Shown: positions 1-5,842 of the stretch, piece after piece
Layout: every line of letters begins with the position of its first letter
Position numbering within the stretch: position 1 is the stretch's first letter
Source: Kordiimonadaceae bacterium
Lineage (GTDB): Bacteria > Pseudomonadota > Alphaproteobacteria > Sphingomonadales > Emcibacteraceae
Assembly (NCBI GenBank): GCA_018699075.1
Contig: JABIPV010000390.1
Coordinates: 1 to 6,012 of the forward strand
Direction: 5' to 3'
DNA length: 6,012 nt
Notes under the pieces: generated by a model
What the model saw: the letters and a program-made list of their open reading frames with translations, nothing else
Database searches by the model: none
What the model was told of the DNA's origin: nothing
Translations under genes and position numbers: made by a program

Positions 1-833
1 ACGCTTAGAAATATTATAGGAGCAATACTGCCCATGCTCCGAAGCTGAGTAAGTTCATTTTGTACAAACCAACTTGACATTTGTTCAGTTCGGTCAAAGG
101 AAATAAGACCGCCGTAAGGTTTTAAAATGGTGTCCAGTTCCGATTTTATATTATCCACATTAGCACCGCGGCTAACAGAAAGCGCCACATCGTTAAAAGC
201 CCCGTCCATATTAACTGCCGCCTCAAGCGCACGTAAACTCATCCAAAACACCCCAAAACGTTTATCATCAGGGAATAACGAACCCGGCGCCATTGAGTAA
301 ACATATTCAGGGGAAAGGACGATACCGACAATTTTAAGGTCACGTTTGTGGCCATTAATGATCATGCTAACACTGTCACCTAAAGTAAAATTATGAGCGT
401 TAACAAACGCGTCGCCTGCTAATACCGAACCTTCTTCATCCGGGCGCAGCATACGTCCTTGCTTTAAGTATATATTATTTAATAAAGGTTCGCGGTTATC
501 GGGGATTGATATCAGCCGCCCTGTGGCAGGCTCTTCCATTCCGTCTACTTGAATAATTGCCCCGAATGTGACGCGGGTTTCTACTTGGGAAACCCCGTCG
601 ATTTGTTGAATTTGTTCTCTAACGCCAAAAGGCACCCGCTTGGCATTGGCAAAAACATCGGCAAATTGGAAACGATCATAATATACATCGCGTCCCAGCT
701 CTAAACTATCCACCACACTGAAGGACAGAACAAACGTCATAATGCCTGATGCCATAACAAAAATAATTGCCACAAGCTGCCCTTTGATATTCCAGAGGTC
801 ACGCAATAATTTTTTGTTAAGGGCCGTTATCAT
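1..833 (-). CDS. ABC exporter permease, MacB/FtsX type (partial, C-terminus beyond window)
   Basis: Integral-membrane subunit that should pair with the ATPase encoded just upstream. Reading the minus strand from the ATG at 831-833 gives 277 uninterrupted codons running off the left edge. Residues 1-19 are a basic cytoplasmic N-terminus (KKLLRDLW, then KGQ). Residues 20-41 form one hydrophobic segment. About 45-265 is a large extracytoplasmic domain of the MacB periplasmic-core kind (FADVFANAKR, later LKIVGIVLSPEYVY). A second membrane segment seems to begin at the edge (GSIAPIIFLS). The opening resembles the roughly 790-residue, two-FtsX-domain permeases (COG0577) often encoded with a membrane-fusion protein; that partner, if present, lies outside. 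The start is 4 bases past the ATPase stop, with only a weak GGTGAT-like ribosome site inside that gene's end, so translational coupling is likely. The ATG overlapping the ATPase stop hits TGA at once and is not used. Substrate unknown. Confidence 0.88.
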   Translation of the reverse strand, partial: MITALNKKLLRDLWNIKGQLVAIIFVMASGIMTFVLSFSVVDSLELGRDVYYDRFQFADVFANAKRVPFGVREQIQQIDGVSQVETRVTFGAIIQVDGMEEPATGRLISIPDNREPLLNNIYLKQGRMLRPDEEGSVLAGDAFVNAHNFTLGDSVSMIINGHKRDLKIVGIVLSPEYVYSMAPGSLFPDDKRFGVFWMSLRALEAAVNMDGAFNDVALSVSRGANVDNIKSELDTILKPYGGLISFDRTEQMSSWFVQNELTQLRSMGSIAPIIFLS

Positions 834-837
834 ATCA

Positions 838-1551
838 TCACCAACCGATTTCATTTATGGGTTTGGGGTGTTCATTTGTCACCACACGGGACACTTTGCC
901 ATCCGCAAAATAAATCACCCGGTCCGCGACATCAGCAATTGACGCATTATGGGTAATAATGATGGTTGTGGTACCGTAAGTACGGTTGACATTCTGCAAC
1001 GCTTCCAGCACCAAAATACCCGTTTCACTATCAAGTGCGCCCGTAGGTTCATCACAAAGGAGGACTTCTGGCCGTTTTGCAATCGCCCGGGCGATGGCGA
1101 CACGTTGTTGTTCGCCGCCGGAAAGCTGCGACGGGAAATGATTTAATCGATCAGTGAGTTTGACCGTTTTTAACGCTTCCTTGGCGGGCATGGGATTAAG
1201 GCCAATATCGGTGATCAGCTCAACATTTTCCAGTGCGGTTAAGCTGGGCACTAGATTATATGACTGGAACACAAACCCCACATGTTCGCGGCGAAAATAA
1301 GTGAGTTCCCGGTCAGTCATGGCGGCGAGAGCTTCGCCCTTAAATTCAACATTCCCAGATGTAGGTTGATCCAAACCACCGATGATATTTAAAAAAGTAG
1401 ACTTACCTGAACCGGAAGGCCCCAGTAGAACAATAAGTTCCCCTTTAGGGATTTCCATGGTCACACCGCGCAGCGCATGAACAAGGGTATCTCCCATTCC
1501 ATATTGCTTGGTGATTTCATTTGTTTTAAAAACGATGCCTTCTTCGGCCAT
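838..1551 (-). CDS. ABC exporter ATP-binding protein, LolD/MacB family
   Basis: Cytoplasmic ATPase that powers the adjacent permease. At 237 residues it has the usual length for the family and all motifs are intact: Walker A GPSGSGKS at 44-51, Q-loop glutamine 96 in GFVFQSYNL, signature LSGGEQQ at 143-149, Walker B VLLCDE at 163-168 with catalytic Glu168, D-loop ALD at 172-174 and switch His201. The stretch around the signature (SGGEQQRVAIARA, then CDEPTGALD) is typical of the MacB/LolD (COG1136) clade rather than importers. The ATG at 1549-1551 is preceded by a good ribosome site, AAGGTGAG at 1558-1565 (minus strand), 6 bases away. It is the first gene of the exporter unit; the promoter region with an FNR-type operator lies directly upstream. 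Exported substrate unknown: the partner permease is too long and two-domained for classical LolCDE, so a small molecule or lipid exported through a tripartite system is possible, but this is inference. Confidence 0.95.
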   Translation of the reverse strand: MAEEGIVFKTNEITKQYGMGDTLVHALRGVTMEIPKGELIVLLGPSGSGKSTFLNIIGGLDQPTSGNVEFKGEALAAMTDRELTYFRREHVGFVFQSYNLVPSLTALENVELITDIGLNPMPAKEALKTVKLTDRLNHFPSQLSGGEQQRVAIARAIAKRPEVLLCDEPTGALDSETGILVLEALQNVNRTYGTTTIIITHNASIADVADRVIYFADGKVSRVVTNEHPKPINEIGW

Positions 1552-1592
1552 AAGCGTCTCACCTTAAAAGTAAGTCTTTTATCAACAGCTTA

Positions 1593-1598
1593 GATATA
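1593..1598 (-). promoter_or_regulatory. Candidate -10 element of the exporter promoter
   Basis: On the minus strand the region 1595-1604 is an AT run (TATATATAT-like). If the operator at 1621-1634 is centred at -41.5, as in class II FNR/CRP promoters, transcription would start near 1586 and the -10 hexamer would fall at 1593-1598, which reads TATATC (4 of 6 to TATAAT). TATATA, two bases upstream, is an alternative. No recognisable -35 is present, as expected when an activator replaces it. Position inferred from spacing only. Confidence 0.35.
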
Positions 1599-1620
1599 TA
1601 TAATTCATATGGTAATCACC

Positions 1621-1634
1621 TTGATATGTATCAA
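1621..1634. promoter_or_regulatory. FNR/FixK/ANR-type operator, perfect TTGAT-N4-ATCAA
   Basis: The sequence TTGATATGTATCAA matches the FNR-family consensus at all ten specified bases. The symmetry extends one base further on each side (CTTGATA/TATCAAG at 1620-1635). It lies in the 95-base gap between the sulfatase stop and the ATPase start, centred about 76 bases upstream of the ATPase ATG. A -10-like AT tract follows at the distance expected for class II activation, so it most likely controls the exporter genes. The box is 12 bases past the sulfatase stop, and no terminator separates the two units. Proteins of this family (FNR, ANR, FixK, DNR) respond to oxygen or nitric oxide; which one acts here cannot be told. 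Confidence 0.72.
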
Positions 1635-1646
1635 GTTAAGTATATT

Positions 1647-3140
1647 TTACTGATAAATCCATTTAAGCAACCAAGGGTCCTGAGTTGACCTTTGAAATTC
1701 CTTTAGTTTGACTTTATGGGCCTCTAGAATATCTTTAAATTCTGGGTCATCAGCCAGATTTTTGCTTTCAAGAGGGTCTTTCTCAATGTCGAAAAGCTCA
1801 AATTCCGGGCGGTGCATATAGGCTTCAACTGTGCGCGGGCCATACATAGCGTCTTTTCCCTGCCGATAAGAGCGTTGCCATGTTGGAGATTCCCAAAGAT
1901 CAGCGGCGGCCGGGAACGTAAGGCCGTGGGCAATATTCCAAATAAGTTTATATTTTCGCCCCCTCACCACCCTCATTGGATAGTACATTTGAATTTCATG
2001 AAAGGTATGAGACGCAAAAATCTCATCCCTTCCCTCCGGATGCTCTTGATCAAGTACAGGGAGTAATGATTGACCATGAAGCCCGTGACTTTCATCCAAA
2101 TCTGAACTTATCGGCTCTAACATTATTTGTTTATTATAAGTGGGTTCATCAATACCGGCAAAATCTAATATTGTCGGCGTGATATCCACCCAACTTATCA
2201 GGGCGTCATTGGCAATACCACGGTTAAGACTATCAGGATGACGAACGATAAGTGGTGCATTGAGGCCTGCATCATAAGTAGTTGTTTTCGCCCCCGGAAA
2301 AGCGATGCCATGATCTGACATATATATAATCAACGTGTCATCGTATTTGCCAGCTTCTTTAAGGATTTCGATCACCTTGCCAAAGCCCTGATCCATCCGC
2401 GATACCGCTTGATAATACTCTGCAAGTTCAATCCGTGAAATATCCGTGTCCGGTAAGAAATCATGTACAATCACGTCTTTAGGATCATAGGTCACAGCTT
2501 CTATTTTTTGTGCACCGGGACTTAAGTTGCCAAAATCATCAGGCGTATCAATGTCATCAAGCCCTGCCCGACTGCCGTCTTGAAGAAAACGTCCTCCGCG
2601 GTGCGGGTCACTGGTGGCGAAATATAAGAAAAATGGTCTTTCGTCATCCGAGTTAATAAAACCTGACGTCCCTTCTGCCATTTCAACAGAACTGCGGTAC
2701 GGACTATGAAGGCGTTGCTCAAACTTATAAGTTTGATCAGAACCCACATGAAACTTTTCTGCACTCGCAGTTCTATATCCACTTTCTTGAAGAAGTACTG
2801 GTAACGTTTTTAAATCTTCCCAAGTATTAAACCGGTGAAAATCATGTAAATGACCATATTGCCCCGTACGGTGGTTCTGAAGTCCGGTTAGGATTACTGA
2901 ACGGCTAGCACTACAGCTTGCCGTCGTGGCAAAGGCATTGGTAAAGTGAACACCATCCGCCGCCAGTGCATCTAAAGCGGGTGTTTGAATGATATCATTA
3001 CCATATGCCCCAAGGTCCGGGCTGTGATCATCTGAGACGAGCAAAACTATATTACGCTTGGTTGAAATTTCCTGCGCCGCAACATTAGACACATTAAAGA
3101 TCAAAAACCCATATATGAAAAATTTGACAATACTATTCAT
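1647..3140 (-). CDS. Secreted sulfatase, SGSH-like (N-sulfoglucosamine sulfohydrolase family)
   Basis: Type I formylglycine sulfatase that hydrolyses a sulfate ester or sulfamate, probably in the periplasm. Residues 1-22 are a Sec signal peptide (KFF, hydrophobic core, cleavage after VAA). Active-site elements: metal ligands Asp37/Asp38, formylglycine precursor Cys76 in CSASR with Arg80, Lys129 and His131 in EKFHVG, His180 in DPHR, Asp276/His277 in MSDHG and Lys285. Spacing and flanking blocks follow human SGSH as I recall it: a QYGHLHDFHRFN region, RPFFLY, YDPKDV, SRMDQG, YPMR and a C-terminal TQDPW. Length, 497 residues, is close to human SGSH (about 502). Odd points: Ala78 replaces the usual Pro of C-x-P-x-R, and His277 and Lys285 stand where human SGSH has Asn and Arg. 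The ATG overlaps the end of the upstream hydrolase gene by 8 bases (ATGAATAG), so the two are coupled. N-sulfoglucosamine is the best substrate guess; another sulfated sugar is possible. The maturing enzyme is not encoded here. Confidence 0.9.
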   Translation of the reverse strand: MNSIVKFFIYGFLIFNVSNVAAQEISTKRNIVLLVSDDHSPDLGAYGNDIIQTPALDALAADGVHFTNAFATTASCSASRSVILTGLQNHRTGQYGHLHDFHRFNTWEDLKTLPVLLQESGYRTASAEKFHVGSDQTYKFEQRLHSPYRSSVEMAEGTSGFINSDDERPFFLYFATSDPHRGGRFLQDGSRAGLDDIDTPDDFGNLSPGAQKIEAVTYDPKDVIVHDFLPDTDISRIELAEYYQAVSRMDQGFGKVIEILKEAGKYDDTLIIYMSDHGIAFPGAKTTTYDAGLNAPLIVRHPDSLNRGIANDALISWVDITPTILDFAGIDEPTYNKQIMLEPISSDLDESHGLHGQSLLPVLDQEHPEGRDEIFASHTFHEIQMYYPMRVVRGRKYKLIWNIAHGLTFPAAADLWESPTWQRSYRQGKDAMYGPRTVEAYMHRPEFELFDIEKDPLESKNLADDPEFKDILEAHKVKLKEFQRSTQDPWLLKWIYQ

Positions 3141-4035
3141 TATTAACTTTCATTATATTTTGAATAATTTTCCAGCTTTTTTCTGTTGCATCAGCGTCAT
3201 ATTTTGATCCCGCAGCTACATTTGCGGCATTTGGTATTGAGTGATCAAATGTATGGGTAGAACCTTCAAATATATCAACCGACAAATCTTTACTCACAAT
3301 TGGGTATTTTTCTTTATAAGAAATGCAAGTTTGTTCATCGATATATTGATCATTGTCGCCAAGAAGCATGGCGGCGCTTACATCTAGGTCCCAAGGTTCC
3401 ATACAGGGGGCATAAAACATAAACGCGCCTTTAAGCCCGTCAATTCCACCAATTGGCCATGTTTCAAGCCCTATAGGGGCGGTTTTATTTGATGCAAAGG
3501 CCAGCGCGGCCCAAATGGTCATGGCTCCATGTGAAAAGCCCGCCACATATATTTCGTCATTTTTAATATTTTCAAAGTTTTTGGCATAATCAAGGGTAGA
3601 AATGACATCAGACGCCCGTTGCCACGGCAACATAGCCTGCATATTACAGGCATCTTCCCAGTTAATCCCACGACCAGAATAACTATCCACACTGATCATC
3701 GCGATGCCTTCATTATTAAAGCGTCTCGCCCATTCCTGTTCATGTGACAATGTGGGTCCGCTACAGCCATGGAAAAACAGCATGGCCGGAAACGGGCCGT
3801 CTCCGTCTGGCATATAAATATTGTCATGAGGACGCAGTTCTGAATTTATGGCGTTCATTGTTGTAAGGGCAATATCTTGTCGTGCGGCATTACGCACATT
3901 CATAATCGCCTCATCTACTTGGCCACTTTCTACCATTTCTTCTAAAGTTGGCGCCTTTTGTTCACTGCATGAAGCGATTAATAAAACGGCCGCGATGCTT
4001 AAGGCTAATTTTTTAATTTTCAATGCGAAAACCAA
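3133..4035 (-). CDS. Lipoprotein alpha/beta hydrolase, dienelactone-hydrolase-like
   Basis: Predicted membrane-anchored serine hydrolase or esterase; substrate unknown. Residues 1-22 are a lipoprotein signal with lipobox I-A-S-Cys23. Ser24 at +2 favours outer-membrane sorting. The fold signs are oxyanion-loop HGCSG at 89-93, nucleophile elbow GFSHG at 166-170 (Ser168), acid Asp229 in GDNDQYID and base His261 in GSTHTF, in the order and spacing of the dienelactone hydrolase family (PF01738). Cys91, Cys130, Cys211 and Cys237 could form disulfides in the periplasm. Start: an in-frame TAA at 4039-4041 blocks any upstream start and no ATG occurs before codon 34, past the lipobox, so the gene begins at TTG 4033-4035 (GTAGAG about 7 bases upstream) or TTG 4021-4023. 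It overlaps the dodecin gene by 23 bases and the sulfatase gene by 8. The pairing suggests removal of acyl groups from the glycan the sulfatase acts on; this is inference. Confidence 0.85.
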   Translation of the reverse strand: MVFALKIKKLALSIAAVLLIASCSEQKAPTLEEMVESGQVDEAIMNVRNAARQDIALTTMNAINSELRPHDNIYMPDGDGPFPAMLFFHGCSGPTLSHEQEWARRFNNEGIAMISVDSYSGRGINWEDACNMQAMLPWQRASDVISTLDYAKNFENIKNDEIYVAGFSHGAMTIWAALAFASNKTAPIGLETWPIGGIDGLKGAFMFYAPCMEPWDLDVSAAMLLGDNDQYIDEQTCISYKEKYPIVSKDLSVDIFEGSTHTFDHSIPNAANVAAGSKYDADATEKSWKIIQNIMKVNNE

Positions 4036-4222
4036 CTTTTAACTCTACTTGATAATGGGCGACTTTTCCGTCTCTTATATGGCCGCGTGTGCCGATTACT
4101 TCAAACCAATCCATATTCTTAAGGGATTTACCCGCAACTTCTACTGCGTTTTCAATTGCCGCTTCAATAGAATCCGGCGAACTACCGACGAGTTCGACTT
4201 TTTTATAAACGTGACTACCCAT
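4013..4222 (-). CDS. Dodecin family flavin-binding protein
   Basis: Small cytoplasmic protein of 69 residues, the normal dodecin size (PF07311). Dodecins assemble into hollow dodecamers that sequester flavins (FMN, riboflavin) or related cofactors. Visible family marks: the N-terminal VYKKVELVGSS strand, the helix with SIEAAIENAVEVA, flavin-stacking Trp39 in MDWFEV, the RGHI-x-DGK segment at 46-53, and AHYQVELKVGFRIE at the end, with Gln58 where dodecins contact the isoalloxazine ring. The start is ATG 4220-4222; an in-frame ATG at 4259-4261 would add 13 residues that do not look like dodecin and lacks the ribosome site seen here. It is the first gene of an overlapping three-gene run with the exported hydrolase and the sulfatase. 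A cytoplasmic flavin buffer leading an extracytoplasmic hydrolase operon is unexpected, and no functional link is evident. Confidence 0.93.
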   Translation of the reverse strand: MGSHVYKKVELVGSSPDSIEAAIENAVEVAGKSLKNMDWFEVIGTRGHIRDGKVAHYQVELKVGFRIEN

Positions 4223-4228
4223 TATTTT

Positions 4229-4233
4229 CTCCT
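4229..4233 (-). promoter_or_regulatory. Ribosome binding site fixing the dodecin start
   Basis: On the minus strand CAGGAGAAAATA precedes ATG 4220-4222. The AGGAG core is 6 bases from the start codon. This strong site selects the 69-residue form over the longer reading frame starting at 4261. Confidence 0.85.
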
Positions 4234-4325
4234 GATTATTTTTGTATGAAGGAAAAACCATAAGCTAAAAATGATCAATATACAATTGGCAGATAAATTT
4301 AAGTTAATTCACCCTTACCCTGCAT

Positions 4326-4356
4326 TTCCTCATGTTTTAAAGCTTCTTCATGTTTT
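4326..4356. repeat. Short direct repeat, 13-base units, 18-base period
   Basis: TTCCTCATGTTTT at 4326-4338 and TTCTTCATGTTTT at 4344-4356 match at 12 of 13 bases and are separated by AAAGC. A looser third relative (TTCATTTCCCC, 4401-4411) follows. Their place in the middle of a divergent promoter region makes tandem regulator sites possible, but the region is T-rich and chance resemblance is not excluded. Confidence 0.45.
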
Positions 4357-4498
4357 CCCCACATTAAATTCATTTAAAAATACCAACTTAACATCAAAAC
4401 TTCATTTCCCCTTCAAGCACGCATTTTGAGAGAGGCCTATAACTATTATCAGCGACCCAACAAATTTATTTAATAGAATTAAACATAGGAAAAAGACG

Positions 4499-5770
4499 AT
4501 GAATATGATGAACAGAGTAATGGTAGAAGAGAGAATTACTGCCATGAATGAAGGGGTAGTTGAAGTTCCTGATTTCAATTACCAAGATAAAAGAGCCTAC
4601 AGGCTTACGAATATTGATATGCTACGAGGTCTGGTTATCCTGATCATGGCCCTTGACCATGTTCGGGACTTTATGATGATGGGAGGGGTTCAAGACCCGA
4701 TGGCCCAACCAGACATAAGTGCCGGATTATATTTCACCCGTTGGATCACGCATTTCTGTGCGCCCGTATTTATTTTCCTTGCCGGAACATCGGTAGGCTT
4801 AATGTCTGCACGTAAATCAGCAAAGGAAATTGGCGGTTTTGTACTTAAACGCGGTTTATGGCTGATCTTTATGGAAGTCACCTTAATTTCAACTGCCTGG
4901 ACCTTTACCCCTTTCGGTGAAGCGGCCGTTGGTGGCAGCACCATTATTGTTCTACAAGTAATTTGGGCATTAGGTGTCAGCATGATCGTACTTGCCGGGG
5001 CTCAATTCATGGGACCACGTGCTTGCTTAATTCTCGGTGCCGCAATAATCCTAGGCCATAATCTACTTGATCCAATTTGGCCTAATTTAGCCATGTTCGG
5101 TGCAGGTACAGATGCATTCTGGACGACAATCCATTCACAAAACTCACTGTTCATTGATCAGTATTATGTGAACACAGTTTATCCAGCTTTACCCTGCATC
5201 GGCATTATGTTGTTAGGATACGGAACGACCTTTATTTTCCAAAAATCACCTAAACAAAGAGACGCGTTTTTGATTAAAACCGGCCTGGTATTTTTGGCGG
5301 CCTTTGTCACTATTCGCTTTTTGGATATTTACGGTGACCCTAACCCATGGCAGGTTCAGGAATATGGTGCGTTGGCGACCTTCTTTGATTTCATGAACGT
5401 CAGCAAATACCCCGCCAGCCTTTTATATATTCTTGCGACACTTGGTGTGATGGCACTTGTCTGTTCACAAGCCGATAAACTTAAAGGATGGCTTAAAGAT
5501 ACGCTGGTAATGTTTGGCCGGGTTCCCTTCGCTTTTTATGTGCTTCATTTATACCTCATCCACGCCATGGCGGTATTGCTTGGTATGGGTCAAGGATTTG
5601 AATTTAACCAAATGATGCACTTTTTTCCATTTTATCCCGAAGGATACGGTGTGGGTCTAGTGGAAGTTTATGTCGGATGGGTTCTTGTGATCGCCATACT
5701 TTACCCCTTCTGCAAATGGGTCGCAAAAATCAAAAGCACCCGCAAAGACTGGTGGTTAAGTTACGTGTAG
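4499..5770 (+). CDS. DUF1624/HGSNAT-catalytic family membrane protein
   Basis: Polytopic inner-membrane protein of 423 residues and about ten hydrophobic segments (near 38-58, 82-101, 116-135, 147-168, 174-190, 226-246, 257-273, 306-324, 336-360, 384-407). The first block, NIDMLRGLVILIMALDH at 38-54 followed by RWITHFCAPVFIFLAG at 81-96, is the hallmark of PF07786/COG3503. That family includes human heparan-alpha-glucosaminide N-acetyltransferase, which moves an acetyl group from cytosolic acetyl-CoA across the membrane to a terminal glucosamine. Later marks are LQVIWALG at 152-159 and YPALPCIGIMLLGYG at 228-242. Candidate catalytic residues are Asp53, His54 and His85; the histidine reported as catalytic in the human enzyme is not clearly at the same position, so donor and acceptor remain unknown. 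The ATG at 4499 has AGGA at 4487-4490, 8 bases upstream; the first 37 residues are a polar, probably cytoplasmic, leader. It is transcribed away from the dodecin-hydrolase-sulfatase operon and ends at a strong terminator. OpgC-like acyltransferases share the general layout but lack this first block. Confidence 0.87.
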   Translation: MNMMNRVMVEERITAMNEGVVEVPDFNYQDKRAYRLTNIDMLRGLVILIMALDHVRDFMMMGGVQDPMAQPDISAGLYFTRWITHFCAPVFIFLAGTSVGLMSARKSAKEIGGFVLKRGLWLIFMEVTLISTAWTFTPFGEAAVGGSTIIVLQVIWALGVSMIVLAGAQFMGPRACLILGAAIILGHNLLDPIWPNLAMFGAGTDAFWTTIHSQNSLFIDQYYVNTVYPALPCIGIMLLGYGTTFIFQKSPKQRDAFLIKTGLVFLAAFVTIRFLDIYGDPNPWQVQEYGALATFFDFMNVSKYPASLLYILATLGVMALVCSQADKLKGWLKDTLVMFGRVPFAFYVLHLYLIHAMAVLLGMGQGFEFNQMMHFFPFYPEGYGVGLVEVYVGWVLVIAILYPFCKWVAKIKSTRKDWWLSYV

Positions 5771-5794
5771 GAAAAAAAGTTTTCCCACCCACTG

Positions 5795-5832
5795 TGCCAT
5801 CCTTTGATTTATTTCAAAGGGTGGCATTTTTT
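5795..5832 (+). terminator. Rho-independent terminator after the HGSNAT-like gene
   Basis: A 13-base-pair stem (TGCCATCCTTTGA at 5795-5807 with TCAAAGGGTGGCA at 5814-5826, one T-G wobble) encloses the 6-base loop TTTATT and is followed by six T (5827-5832), then CTT. It starts 25 bases after the stop codon. It also separates this gene from the convergent thpR-like gene, but there is no T-run directly after the stem on the minus strand, so it is best read as one-directional. Confidence 0.93.
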
Positions 5833-5842
5833 CTTACAGCCG

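Larger units (their letters stand above)
4223..4498. other. Divergent intergenic region between the dodecin operon and the HGSNAT-like gene
   Basis: This 276-base AT-rich stretch must hold promoters for both directions. For the minus strand, a TATATT at 4277-4282 is a possible -10 for the dodecin operon, but no convincing -35 lies at the right spacing. For the plus strand, TATTAT at 4444-4449 or TAGAAT at 4474-4479 could be -10 elements, again without a good -35 partner (TTGAGA at 4426-4431 is too close to the first). No small ORF with a ribosome site, riboswitch fold or FNR-type box was seen. The clearest structure is the direct repeat at 4326-4356. Confidence 0.5.

Noticed and set aside
742..942. 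Plus-strand ORF across the ATPase-permease junction
   Set aside because: It is antisense to two clear coding regions and its translation has no recognisable features.
1620..1635. The CTTGATA/TATCAAG palindrome as a terminator of the sulfatase operon
   Set aside because: The two arms are separated by only 2 bases, so no stable hairpin loop can form, the stem is AT-rich and no T-run follows on the minus strand. An operator explains it better.
2522..2782. Minus-strand ORF of 86 codons within the sulfatase gene
   Set aside because: It lies in another frame of a gene with intact active-site motifs on the same strand and has no family features.
4013..4261. A longer dodecin starting at the ATG at 4259-4261
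   Set aside because: The extra 13 residues do not resemble dodecin N-termini, and the strong AGGAG site sits inside that extension in front of the ATG at 4220-4222.
4326..4411. A CRISPR-like or larger repeat array
   Set aside because: Only two good copies plus one loose copy occur, with a 5-base gap, which is far too short for spacers.
4690..4983. Minus-strand ORF of 97 codons inside the HGSNAT-like gene
   Set aside because: It is antisense to a well-supported membrane protein, shows no recognisable domain and has no ribosome site; it is a shadow frame.
5770..5785. Small hairpin GGAAAA/TTTTCC right after the stop at 5768-5770
   Set aside because: It is a 6-base AT-rich stem arising from an A-tract and a T-tract; the real terminator is the 13-base-pair stem just downstream.
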